Origin: Sulfurovum sp.
Lineage (GTDB): Bacteria; Campylobacterota; Campylobacteria; Campylobacterales; Sulfurovaceae
Reading direction: 5' to 3'
NCBI GenBank assembly: GCA_012329065.1
Contig: JAAXPZ010000016.1
Span: forward strand, 1-64,000
DNA length: 64,000 nucleotides
Each line of letters begins with the position of its first letter. Position 1 is the first letter of the stretch. The position numbers were made by a program, and so were the translations under genes. A model generated the notes under the pieces. It was not told the origin of the DNA, made no database searches, and was given only the letters and a program-made list of their open reading frames with translations. Below are positions 1-7,720 of this stretch, one piece after another.

Positions 1-19
1 GATATTGGAGTAATAGATT

Positions 20-268
20 ATGATATATGTAGCTATTTTTTACTGTGGTGAATGAAACTATAAACCTGAAGCTTCCCGTGTGGAAGATGAAATAAAAAAA
101 GTTTATTCTCGTGCTACAGTCAATCTTGTAGAGGTAGACGGAGGAGTATTCGAAGTTTCTGTCAATCGTGAGGCTATATATTCCAAGCTAAGAAGCATAG
201 GGACTTCAGAAGATAGATTTCCTCATCCCAATGAGATAGTTGAGCTTATAAAACAAAAACTAGCTTAA
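20..268 (+). CDS. SelW/Rdx-family selenoprotein with in-frame UGA (Sec)
   Basis: Seen: an ATG at 20 follows GGAG (7-10). The frame reads MIYVAIFYCGE, then TGA at 53-55, then NYKPEASRVEDEIKKV to a TAA at 266-268. Reading the TGA as selenocysteine gives 82 residues with a C-G-E-U motif. Known: SelW/Rdx proteins are small thioredoxin-fold proteins with a Cys-x-x-Sec/Cys redox motif after the first beta strand, followed by YK and a helix, which matches here. The part after the TGA looks like a GTG-started 62-residue ORF at 80, but that would lack the redox motif and strand 1. A stem-loop fitting a bacterial SECIS lies just downstream of the UGA. The role is inferred to be thiol/selenol redox chemistry in the cytoplasm. 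It needs selABCD elsewhere in the genome. Confidence 0.87.
53..86 (+). promoter_or_regulatory. Bacterial SECIS-like stem-loop after the UGA
   Basis: The UGA is at 53-55. CTTCC (72-76) pairs perfectly with GGAAG (82-86) around the loop CGTGT, whose GU begins at 78, about 23 nt after the UGA. Known: bacterial SECIS elements are small hairpins inside the coding region with a G in the apical loop roughly 16-37 nt from the UGA. The match is by position and shape only; no folding was run. Confidence 0.7.
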
Positions 269-298
269 TGTAGCCCACAAAAGGTACATTAAGCCTAG
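260..298. terminator. Inverted repeat between selW-like gene and lipoprotein gene
   Basis: CTAGCTTAATGTA (260-272) faces TACATTAAGCCTAG (285-298) across a 12-nt loop, with one bulged base. It contains the stop codon of the selenoprotein gene and lies between two convergent genes, so a bidirectional terminator is likely. There is no long T-run on the plus side. Confidence 0.5.
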
Positions 299-301
299 GT
301 T

Positions 302-715
302 CTACATGTCTAACTTGGGCTCCTTGGGTGCTTTCATTTTCTCTTCTTCACCCATTTCTTTAACGGCATCTGTTGCTTGTTCAGTCTTTTCTTTTGTGGC
401 TTCTGCCATTTCTGATGCTTGAGCTTTAGCTTTATCTGTAGCTTCATTGATCACTTTTTTTGCTTCCTCTGCTTTTGCTTCAGCTTTTTTAGCTAATTCA
501 GCCGCTGCTTCTTTTGTCTTCTCTGCCATCTCAGCTGCTTTCTTCTTCGCTTCTGCTGCTACACCTGTAGCTGCATCTTTTACACTATCACTTGCTTTAG
601 TAGCAGTATCCGCAACTGTACTTTTAGCAGCCTCTGTCGTCTCTTTGGCCTTATCTCCGCATGCGACAAAAATCAGACTAAAAGCCATCAATGTCATTAA
701 ACTAAATCTATTCAT
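302..715 (-). CDS. Ala/Lys/Glu-rich helical lipoprotein
   Basis: 137 residues. The N-terminus MNRFSLMTLMAFSLIFVAC is a lipoprotein signal with the lipobox FVAC, so Cys19 is the likely lipidated residue. The mature part is almost entirely A, K, E, T, D and M in repeats such as AEKTKEAAAEL and KAEAKAEEAKK. It resembles long amphipathic helices of the apolipoprotein/LEA kind and would form a coiled coil or membrane-surface helix. The function is unknown; similar low-complexity lipoproteins are often stress or envelope proteins. It converges on the selenoprotein gene with a hairpin between them. A 102-codon ORF on the opposite strand is a shadow of this biased composition. Confidence 0.75.
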   Translation of the reverse strand: MNRFSLMTLMAFSLIFVACGDKAKETTEAAKSTVADTATKASDSVKDAATGVAAEAKKKAAEMAEKTKEAAAELAKKAEAKAEEAKKVINEATDKAKAQASEMAEATKEKTEQATDAVKEMGEEEKMKAPKEPKLDM

Positions 716-762
716 ATTTTTCCTTTGTATTTTGATACTTACTATTATACAATAAATAATAT

Positions 763-2289
763 TTATTTCAATAGTCTTCTAGAAAAGGCAATGGCCTCAT
801 CAGCTGGCACCTCACCTCCTATGATACGAGCTATTTCAACAATTCTCCCTTCTTGATTCAAAATAGAAGCCCTACTCTTGCCATCTAGTTTATCTACAAG
901 AATGTGTTGGTTGGCTTTAGCTGCAAGATGTGGCTGGTGGGAGATTGCAAATATTTGGTAATTTGTAGCTAGTTTGGATATCATATCAGCAATAGCAATA
1001 GACTCATCGCCACTGACATTGGCATCTATCTCGTCAAGTACAATAGTACCATGACATGAACTTGTCGTTTCCAAAGATACAAGCATCAATGCCAACCTCA
1101 ATCTGTTATGTTCTCCACCACTTAGTGTTGCTGTACTGCTGTTTTGCATATGCAAATCTACACTATCAGTTCCACAATCACTAAGTTCAGTTTTTTCAAA
1201 CACAAAAATCACTTCTGCTAGCTTCAATCTAGACAAATATTGTTTCATATTGCCAGAAAACAACTTGGCTTGTCTCATTCGTGCTTGCGTAATACGATCT
1301 GTAATTATCAACAACTCAGCATATTCAAGTTTCAAAAAAGACTCTAACGCACTCTTGTCCTCACTTATCCTATCATATCCTGCAAGCTCTTCTTCTTTTT
1401 TGATACAATACGAGATAGCCTCCTCTATAGATCCATATCGATTTTTGAGTTCACTAATCTGCTCTAAACGATTCAAGAGCTTCTCTACATCCATATCTTC
1501 CAGCTCGCTAGTCAATGATTGAGTCTCCTCAAAGTCTGACCTTAGCTGATTCATAGTATCGGAAAAATACCCGCCATCTTTGTCCATAAGTCGAAAAATA
1601 TCAGAAATGCTACCCTCTAGTAAAAAAATTTCTTCCGCCTTTTGGAGTGCGTCATTTATTTTATCGATTTTAGAAAGCTGTTTTTTCAGTACCAGCAACT
1701 CTGTATCCTCTCCTGTCTTAGGGTCTATCGCTTTAATCTTATTGATTTCAAATGAAGTGAACTCAATTAGCTCACTCAATTTTGTTTCATTCTCGCGTAT
1801 TATTTCTAATTCGTTAAGTTTATTTTTGTAGCTAGAGTATCTCTTTTTGTATTCTTTGAGCATTTTTTTGTAATTCTTGTCAGCACTATTTAAGGCACCA
1901 TCAAGCATATTTACTAATGCTTCACTCTCAAATCCGCTAATATCTCTAACGCTGAGATAATGAATAAAAGGAGAAAAGAGTTGTCGCAATGCCTTTTTGG
2001 AAATATTTTGATCGTTAAGATAATGTCTAGTTCTATCTTTTTTGATACTTCTAACGACAAGCTCTTCTTCTAGTTCATAAACATCGGAGCTAAGTGTAGT
2101 TGGCTTATTTAGCGTAATCTCACAGAGTTTTGCCTCTGCACTCATGATGCCCAGACTAGACAAAATGCTGTTCATCAATACTGACTTACCAGCACCAGAT
2201 GGACCACTAAGCACTACCAATCCAGACCCAAACTCCAATGCTACTGATTCGAAACTAAGTAGTGATTTTAGATACACCCTCTGTATCAA
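763..2289 (-). CDS. recN: DNA repair protein RecN
   Basis: 508-residue SMC-like ATPase for double-strand-break repair. Walker A GPSGAGKS is at about residues 29-36, a long coiled-coil region fills about 140-330, the ABC signature LSGGEHNRLRLAL is near 388, and Walker B IVLDEIDANVSG follows. This is the RecN order, though shorter than the ~550 residues of E. coli RecN. The start is TTG at 2289, overlapping the TGA stop of nadK (TTGA), with GGGGAG 7 nt upstream. Translational coupling to nadK is therefore likely. The nadK-recN pairing is common in Campylobacterota. Confidence 0.93.
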   Translation of the reverse strand: MIQRVYLKSLLSFESVALEFGSGLVVLSGPSGAGKSVLMNSILSSLGIMSAEAKLCEITLNKPTTLSSDVYELEEELVVRSIKKDRTRHYLNDQNISKKALRQLFSPFIHYLSVRDISGFESEALVNMLDGALNSADKNYKKMLKEYKKRYSSYKNKLNELEIIRENETKLSELIEFTSFEINKIKAIDPKTGEDTELLVLKKQLSKIDKINDALQKAEEIFLLEGSISDIFRLMDKDGGYFSDTMNQLRSDFEETQSLTSELEDMDVEKLLNRLEQISELKNRYGSIEEAISYCIKKEEELAGYDRISEDKSALESFLKLEYAELLIITDRITQARMRQAKLFSGNMKQYLSRLKLAEVIFVFEKTELSDCGTDSVDLHMQNSSTATLSGGEHNRLRLALMLVSLETTSSCHGTIVLDEIDANVSGDESIAIADMISKLATNYQIFAISHQPHLAAKANQHILVDKLDGKSRASILNQEGRIVEIARIIGGEVPADEAIAFSRRLLK

Positions 2290-3176
2290 AGCTTATCTCC
2301 CCAATGTAGCTTTTCACGCAATACCGAGAAGTAGCTTCGCTCTTTTCGATGCAGAAGCTTAGCTCCCTGCTCTGCGCCACCTATATGCAGGATATCCCCC
2401 TCTTCCAAGTCATAACGCTCCTGACCATCTACACTCACCATTGCTTCATCTTTTTGTGCATCTAGCTCTATATAAAAATCTGACGGAACGACCAATGGGC
2501 GTTGATTTGTGAGTGAATGAGCCATTACGGGTGTTATGATAAAAGCTTTCGTCAGAGGATAAACGACTGGACCGCCAGCTGCAAGATTATAAGCTGTGGA
2601 ACCTGTAGGTGTGGAGACTATGATCCCGTCTCCACGATAGGTATTAAATTTTTCACCGTGAATAGATGCATTTAAATGTACCATTTTTGATGGGATGGGG
2701 CTGGTTACTACTATGTCGTTAAGTGCAAAGAAGTTAACCCTTTCACCACTGCGTCTCAAAATATATCCTGCTATCATCATTCTATGGTCTATATGATATT
2801 CTCCTTGTCTCAATAGCTCTAAAAATTGCCCAACTTCAAGTATAGTAACATCTGCCAAAAAACCCAAATTTCCAGCATTTATGCCCACAACAGGCTTGTG
2901 ATACTTGTAGCTATTTCTTACCAGTGACAACAGTGTACCATCACCACCAAGTGAGACAAGAAAATCGCATTCTTGACACATAGAATCAAAATCTACACCT
3001 TCAGCACCAATCATCACAGCAGAGTCATTAGACAATATAACTTCTATACCAGAATCATTAAACTGTTTTTTAACAAAACTATATGTATCTTTTATATCTG
3101 GAGAGTCAGGCCTAAGTGCAAAGCCAGCTTTTTCAATCTTATTTAGCTTTTCAACTTTTATATTTTCTATCTTCAT
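2286..3176 (-). CDS. nadK: NAD kinase
   Basis: 296 residues. It phosphorylates NAD+ to NADP+ with ATP or polyphosphate in the cytosol. Seen: the family motif SLGGDGT at about 75-81, NAGNLGFLAD, and the second conserved block GDGIIVSTPTGSTAYNLAAG. Length and order are as expected. It starts with ATG at 3176 with AAGG upstream. Its stop overlaps the TTG start of recN, and it lies 14 nt after the hybrid kinase gene, so all four genes from 7529 down to 763 may form one transcript. Confidence 0.95.
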   Translation of the reverse strand: MKIENIKVEKLNKIEKAGFALRPDSPDIKDTYSFVKKQFNDSGIEVILSNDSAVMIGAEGVDFDSMCQECDFLVSLGGDGTLLSLVRNSYKYHKPVVGINAGNLGFLADVTILEVGQFLELLRQGEYHIDHRMMIAGYILRRSGERVNFFALNDIVVTSPIPSKMVHLNASIHGEKFNTYRGDGIIVSTPTGSTAYNLAAGGPVVYPLTKAFIITPVMAHSLTNQRPLVVPSDFYIELDAQKDEAMVSVDGQERYDLEEGDILHIGGAEQGAKLLHRKERSYFSVLREKLHWGDKL

Positions 3177-3190
3177 ACTCTAACCTTCTG

Positions 3191-5548
3191 CTATTTTGAT
3201 AATGGAATATCGATATATGTAATGGTATACTGGGATGTCTTTTTGTCATCACTAGGTATACTTTTTATCTCCTCTTTAGTTACTTGCTTAGATGTTTCTA
3301 CAGAATTATCTTTTTTATTTTTATCCACTTCTTTAGTAGTATCTACTATATCATCAAGATTATATGAATAGGTCTCCTTTTGGAGCACTTCTTCTGGGCT
3401 TTTGTCTGCCTCTGTGAGCTCTGTTGTCGTGTCCTCTTCACTTAACTGATCTGTTTCTTCTGCTATAAATACCTCTTCTATTGGCTGATCTTTTTCTTCC
3501 AAATTATCGCTTGTATAGTTATCATCAATCTTAATCTCTATATGTTTATCTTCTTCCATATACCTATCTATCTGAAACTTAATTTCATCTATGTCCAATG
3601 GCTTGATAATGTATCCATCAGCTCCCATCTCTTCGTAGATGCCAAAGTGCATATCCGATGACTCAGGAGGAAGCATGACAATAATCGGTGTGCGATCAAG
3701 TGACAAACGCCTCTCTAGCTCTCTGATTTGATCTGTTATCTCTGCACCGTTCATAACTGGAGTACTTGCATTGACAAACATTAGATCAAACCTCTCATCC
3801 CTATAGCTATCGAGTATATTTATTCCTCCTGCGACAAAAACAGTGCTCATGTCTTTGCTGGCCAATGCTCTTTCGATCAATTTTTGATCAATATCATTCT
3901 CTTCGATAACCAATACTTTGCTGCCTGCAAACTTCTGTTCAACTTTATTTATCTGCTGAGTTAATTTCTTACCCGCAACATATCTGTTCAAATAAGAGAC
4001 AATAACCTCTATATCTATGGGCTTAGGGACAAATCCATCCATACCAGCATCTTCATACGCCCTTATATCTGTCGAGGCAACATTGGCAGTAAGTGCGATT
4101 ACTGGCGTATGATCTTTATTGTGTTCTTCTTCGTAATCCAAAATAGCCTTATATGCCTCCATGCCGTCCATTATTGGCATCTCCATATCCATTAGTATAA
4201 TGTCAAACTCTATACTTTTATAAAACTCTACAGCCTCTTCACCATCCGAAGCTACCTCTACATCCATTTGCATATCCACAAGCAACCTTAGGAGTAGCTT
4301 CTGGTTAATCTCATTATCATCCACAACAAGTGCTCTATAGCCATGAAAATTTTTATTTATTGGGTTTGGTTTTGCAGCCGCAATATTTTTATCTCCTGTA
4401 CAATCCTCAAATACTCTTATCACTTTAGTTAAATTTATAGGCTTATATAAGTTTTTACATATATACTCTTCTTTTATTGGAAGTTTATTTTGAGAGCTGA
4501 TGGTTGTAATCAATATAGTTTTTATTCCCAACTTAGATAAATCCTCAAAATCGACAGAATTATATTGATGATCTACAAATAGAATATTTGGGTAATCTTC
4601 TGATTCCATAGCAAATAGCTCATCTGCATAATAGATATTGAAGTCTACTCCTAGATAATCAATATTTTTACCCAAATTCATATCTGTGACTCTAGAGCTG
4701 CCTCGTTTTGGTAAAACCAATCCAGCTCTAAGCCCCATATAAAAATCGTGATAAATTTTTCGTTCTTGAGATCTAGTTTTTTCAAATTTTAATGTAAATG
4801 AAAAGTCAGACCCTATCCCAAAAGAGCTATAAAGCTTAAGTTTCCCACCCATAAGCTTTACCATCTTGCTGGAAATTGCAAGACCAAGCCCAGTACCCCC
4901 AAACTCTCTGCTGATACTCGAGTTTGCCTGCACAAATGCGTCAAAGACCTTTTCTTTGTTGTCATCTTCAATACCTATGCCTGTATCTTTGATGGAAAAT
5001 TCAAGAGCAATCTTTTTCTGATCCTCTGTCACTTTGGTCACAGACACGCTCACCTCGCCCAATGCGTCAGTAAATTTAATCGCATTACTGACTAAATTTC
5101 CGATAACCTGTGATAGCTTAGTCGGATCACCAATCAGCATAGGATTAATTTCTGGATCTATATACACTCCAAGCTCTATACCCTTCTTTTGTGACAAAGC
5201 AGCATAGGTCTCCACTGTGTCTTCAACTTGATGAAATAGATCAAATGGCACTGACTCTAGCTCAAGTTTATCAGCATTGATTTTTGAAAAATCCAGAATG
5301 TCACCTACCAAAGTGAGCAGATGCATGGAACTGCCATGTATAGTATTGACAAGTTCATTTTGCTCTTCGGAGAGCTCGGTCTCTTTTAGTAGTTGTGTAA
5401 ACCCCACGATACCATTTACTGGTGTCCTAACCTCATGGGATAGATTGGCAAAGAACCTATCTCTCTCATCAACACTAGGTTCTATTTGAACTATACTTTT
5501 AGAGTCTTTTTTATACCAAAAAAACAAAGAGCTAAACTTCTTAAACAT
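3191..5548 (-). CDS. Soluble hybrid histidine kinase with several receiver domains
   Basis: 785 residues with no membrane segment. Order: HisKA with FFANLSHEVRTPVNG near residue 32 (His phosphoacceptor); HATPase_c with SNAIKFT, DTGIGI and GGTGLGLAIS; a degenerate receiver-like stretch around 270-390 (NILFVDH); an intact receiver (LVVDDNE, then LMDMEMPIMDG); a last receiver in which the phosphoacceptor position reads FVNASTPVMNG, so Asp is replaced by Asn; and an acidic low-complexity tail of about 110 residues. GGAGGGGAG precedes the ATG. The gene overlaps the upstream signalling gene by 8 nt, so the two proteins probably work together. The input signal is not evident. Confidence 0.85.
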   Translation of the reverse strand: MFKKFSSLFFWYKKDSKSIVQIEPSVDERDRFFANLSHEVRTPVNGIVGFTQLLKETELSEEQNELVNTIHGSSMHLLTLVGDILDFSKINADKLELESVPFDLFHQVEDTVETYAALSQKKGIELGVYIDPEINPMLIGDPTKLSQVIGNLVSNAIKFTDALGEVSVSVTKVTEDQKKIALEFSIKDTGIGIEDDNKEKVFDAFVQANSSISREFGGTGLGLAISSKMVKLMGGKLKLYSSFGIGSDFSFTLKFEKTRSQERKIYHDFYMGLRAGLVLPKRGSSRVTDMNLGKNIDYLGVDFNIYYADELFAMESEDYPNILFVDHQYNSVDFEDLSKLGIKTILITTISSQNKLPIKEEYICKNLYKPINLTKVIRVFEDCTGDKNIAAAKPNPINKNFHGYRALVVDDNEINQKLLLRLLVDMQMDVEVASDGEEAVEFYKSIEFDIILMDMEMPIMDGMEAYKAILDYEEEHNKDHTPVIALTANVASTDIRAYEDAGMDGFVPKPIDIEVIVSYLNRYVAGKKLTQQINKVEQKFAGSKVLVIEENDIDQKLIERALASKDMSTVFVAGGINILDSYRDERFDLMFVNASTPVMNGAEITDQIRELERRLSLDRTPIIVMLPPESSDMHFGIYEEMGADGYIIKPLDIDEIKFQIDRYMEEDKHIEIKIDDNYTSDNLEEKDQPIEEVFIAEETDQLSEEDTTTELTEADKSPEEVLQKETYSYNLDDIVDTTKEVDKNKKDNSVETSKQVTKEEIKSIPSDDKKTSQYTITYIDIPLSK

Positions 5549-7529
5549 TTTTGCTCCCCTCCAGATACTCCCTGATAGATACTTTGAGCCTTCCTAGCTC
5601 TCTCCTGTAAGCCTCAACATATTTTGGGATCATCTCCTCATTTCCATATAAAAAAAGCTTGTACATTTTGTCTGCTACTTCATGCATTTTGTATGCACCT
5701 ATGATTTTAGTCAAACGCCTCATGTCATTGCATAGGATTTTTATCTGAGCGTACTTATGATCATCTGTTAGATGTCTTACAACAACATCTGACTCACCAT
5801 AAGCAGTAACAAACTCGTTGAGTATGCCTACATATGCAATAATATTTCCGTTGCAGTGAGCTGTACCCTGTATAGTATTTAAACCGTAAATATGTCGAGG
5901 AGCAGAGCATGATTTATCGTCTATTTGCTTCTTGATATTTTTTGCCAAAAAGAAATCAAGTGCTGCGTATAGCTGTCCTACCTTAAGTGGCTTACTTAGA
6001 TATCCACTTACTCCTTTTGCAAACATTTTTTCAACCTCACTATCCAGTACCAATGCTGTCAAAGCTACAATAGGCACAGAATAGTATTTAGCATCTTCGC
6101 GTATAACAGATGTTGCCGTATATCCATCCATAATAGGCATATTGATATCCATAAGAATAATATCGTATTTATTTCCTTCTCTCGCCGTCAAGTCTACAGC
6201 TTCCTGCCCATTACTAGCGATGTCAAGATGCATTTTTGATCTCCCCAATACATTGATAAGTATTTTCTGGTTAATCTTATTATCATCCACAATCAATACT
6301 GATTTTTCTGCAAAATCTATAAAACTGCTCATGCTAATATCTGGTATATCTTCAAATAGCTCTCTATGTACTAGCCTGTCGTTTTCTTGCTTGCCTTCAC
6401 TATCAGCAAGCATAGGTGTGTGATCATTTGTCCTGCCATAAAGATCTACTATGATCTCAAAAATCCTCTCTTGAGAGAAAGGTTTTTTTGCCACACTGTC
6501 CACAATACCATCTGCCCATGCATTGTCTTGAGTTGAAAAAACAGATGAGAGCAATATCACTTTAATTTTTTCTTGTTTTTTGATCTGATTGATATAACTA
6601 TGCAAGTGTATATCTAGCATTTTTTCATCAAAAATAATGATATCATAAAATGACAAGTTTGGTTTTTTCTTCCGAAAGTCAACTGCAGATACTGCTTCAA
6701 CTTCGTATCTGAAGTATTGGAACATTTTTTTGATTGCGAGTGCAGAAGACTCGTGTGAGTCTACTAGAAATACCTTCTTTCCGACCATCTCTTTGCTTGG
6801 TAGTCTATATTTTCTTTTTTTATTTGGATCATATGCCTTAAGAGGGATCGACACCACTACTTCTGTGCCACTAATGGTATTGCTTTTTATAGAAATCTCA
6901 CCATTCATAAGAGAGACGAGCTCTTTGGCTAGATAAAACTCCATCCCTCGTTCTTCTTTTGAGATAGCATCATCATTGGTCATCAATAGTAAATCGCGTT
7001 CTTTTTTGGAAAGGTTAATCTCTTTATTGCTGATCTCGAAGATAATTCCCTCTGTGAATTTAAACGACCTATGCTCTTTGACAGAAACTCGTATTTCCGT
7101 CTCACTTTTCCTGTCAATCATACCCTTGGTTAGGCTAAAAAGCACATTGCCTAACTGTAGGGGGTCACCTAGAAGGTTCTTTGGTACATTGTTGTCAGTG
7201 TCAAATACCAATTCTATATCAGCACCTTTGAAATATTCACCAAGTGAACCTGCTAATTCATTCAACACATTATTGAGATTAAATTTATTCTGCTCAATGG
7301 TTGGTTTTTCTGATTTAAATCTGAGAAATTCCAATAGCGACTCTACGCCACCAAATGACTCGTTCTCGTTTTCTTTTAAGGCAGATGATCTCTCATCTAA
7401 AAGCGTCTGCACCTCAAAATCATTAGCACTAATCTCATTTTTGTCTTTTCGATACTTCAGCAAATACAGAAGTAAGGCAAAAAAACTTACGATAGCCACA
7501 AATATAAATATACTGTTAGAAAAAATCAT
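5541..7529 (-). CDS. Membrane-anchored degenerate kinase with receiver and HPt-like domains
   Basis: 662 residues. One N-terminal membrane helix (about 5-24) is followed by a HATPase-like region without an H-E-x-R-T-P phosphoacceptor. The N-box Asn is lost (NVLFSLTKGM) and so is the DxGxG box (ISNKEINL). A degenerate receiver (VFLVDSH, IIFDEKM) follows, then an intact receiver (LIVDDNK, LMDINMPIMDGY). The C-terminal helical domain resembles HPt but reads CNDMRRLTKIIGA where the phosphorylated His would be. Kinase activity is therefore unlikely; only one receiver looks phosphorylatable. It overlaps the downstream hybrid kinase by 8 nt and may be its membrane scaffold or allosteric partner (inference). 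Confidence 0.75.
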   Translation of the reverse strand: MIFSNSIFIFVAIVSFFALLLYLLKYRKDKNEISANDFEVQTLLDERSSALKENENESFGGVESLLEFLRFKSEKPTIEQNKFNLNNVLNELAGSLGEYFKGADIELVFDTDNNVPKNLLGDPLQLGNVLFSLTKGMIDRKSETEIRVSVKEHRSFKFTEGIIFEISNKEINLSKKERDLLLMTNDDAISKEERGMEFYLAKELVSLMNGEISIKSNTISGTEVVVSIPLKAYDPNKKRKYRLPSKEMVGKKVFLVDSHESSALAIKKMFQYFRYEVEAVSAVDFRKKKPNLSFYDIIIFDEKMLDIHLHSYINQIKKQEKIKVILLSSVFSTQDNAWADGIVDSVAKKPFSQERIFEIIVDLYGRTNDHTPMLADSEGKQENDRLVHRELFEDIPDISMSSFIDFAEKSVLIVDDNKINQKILINVLGRSKMHLDIASNGQEAVDLTAREGNKYDIILMDINMPIMDGYTATSVIREDAKYYSVPIVALTALVLDSEVEKMFAKGVSGYLSKPLKVGQLYAALDFFLAKNIKKQIDDKSCSAPRHIYGLNTIQGTAHCNGNIIAYVGILNEFVTAYGESDVVVRHLTDDHKYAQIKILCNDMRRLTKIIGAYKMHEVADKMYKLFLYGNEEMIPKYVEAYRRELGRLKVSIREYLEGSKNV

Positions 7530-7644
7530 CTATAAATATCTCCAAAATTTACACATTAAAAACATATATTATTTTCATTTGGATTATACTATAAAACAAT
7601 AAAAGTCCATTATTGCCGATATGCCACCAATCATCAACACAGCT

Positions 7645-7659
7645 ATTTTTGGCTAGAAT
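7645..7659 (+). promoter_or_regulatory. Campylobacterota-type sigma70 promoter for metG
   Basis: A T-run followed by TTTTTGGCTAGAAT puts a -10 (TAGAAT, 7654-7659) about 60 nt before the metG start. The TTTTTGGNTANAAT form with no clear -35 is the usual vegetative promoter shape in this phylum. Confidence 0.6.
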
Positions 7660-7720
7660 ACACCCACTTTTTAGGGAAATCCAAATTCCCGACTAAACTC
7701 ATTTGTTTAAGGAAACTTCT

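Noticed and set aside
447-755. 102-codon ORF on the plus strand opposite the lipoprotein
   Set aside because: It is the complement of the Ala/Lys-rich repeats; its composition simply mirrors them and there is no ribosome site.
6976-7602. 208-codon plus-strand ORF opposite the degenerate kinase
   Set aside because: It runs antisense to a well-supported coding region and its Ser/Leu-rich translation has no domain.
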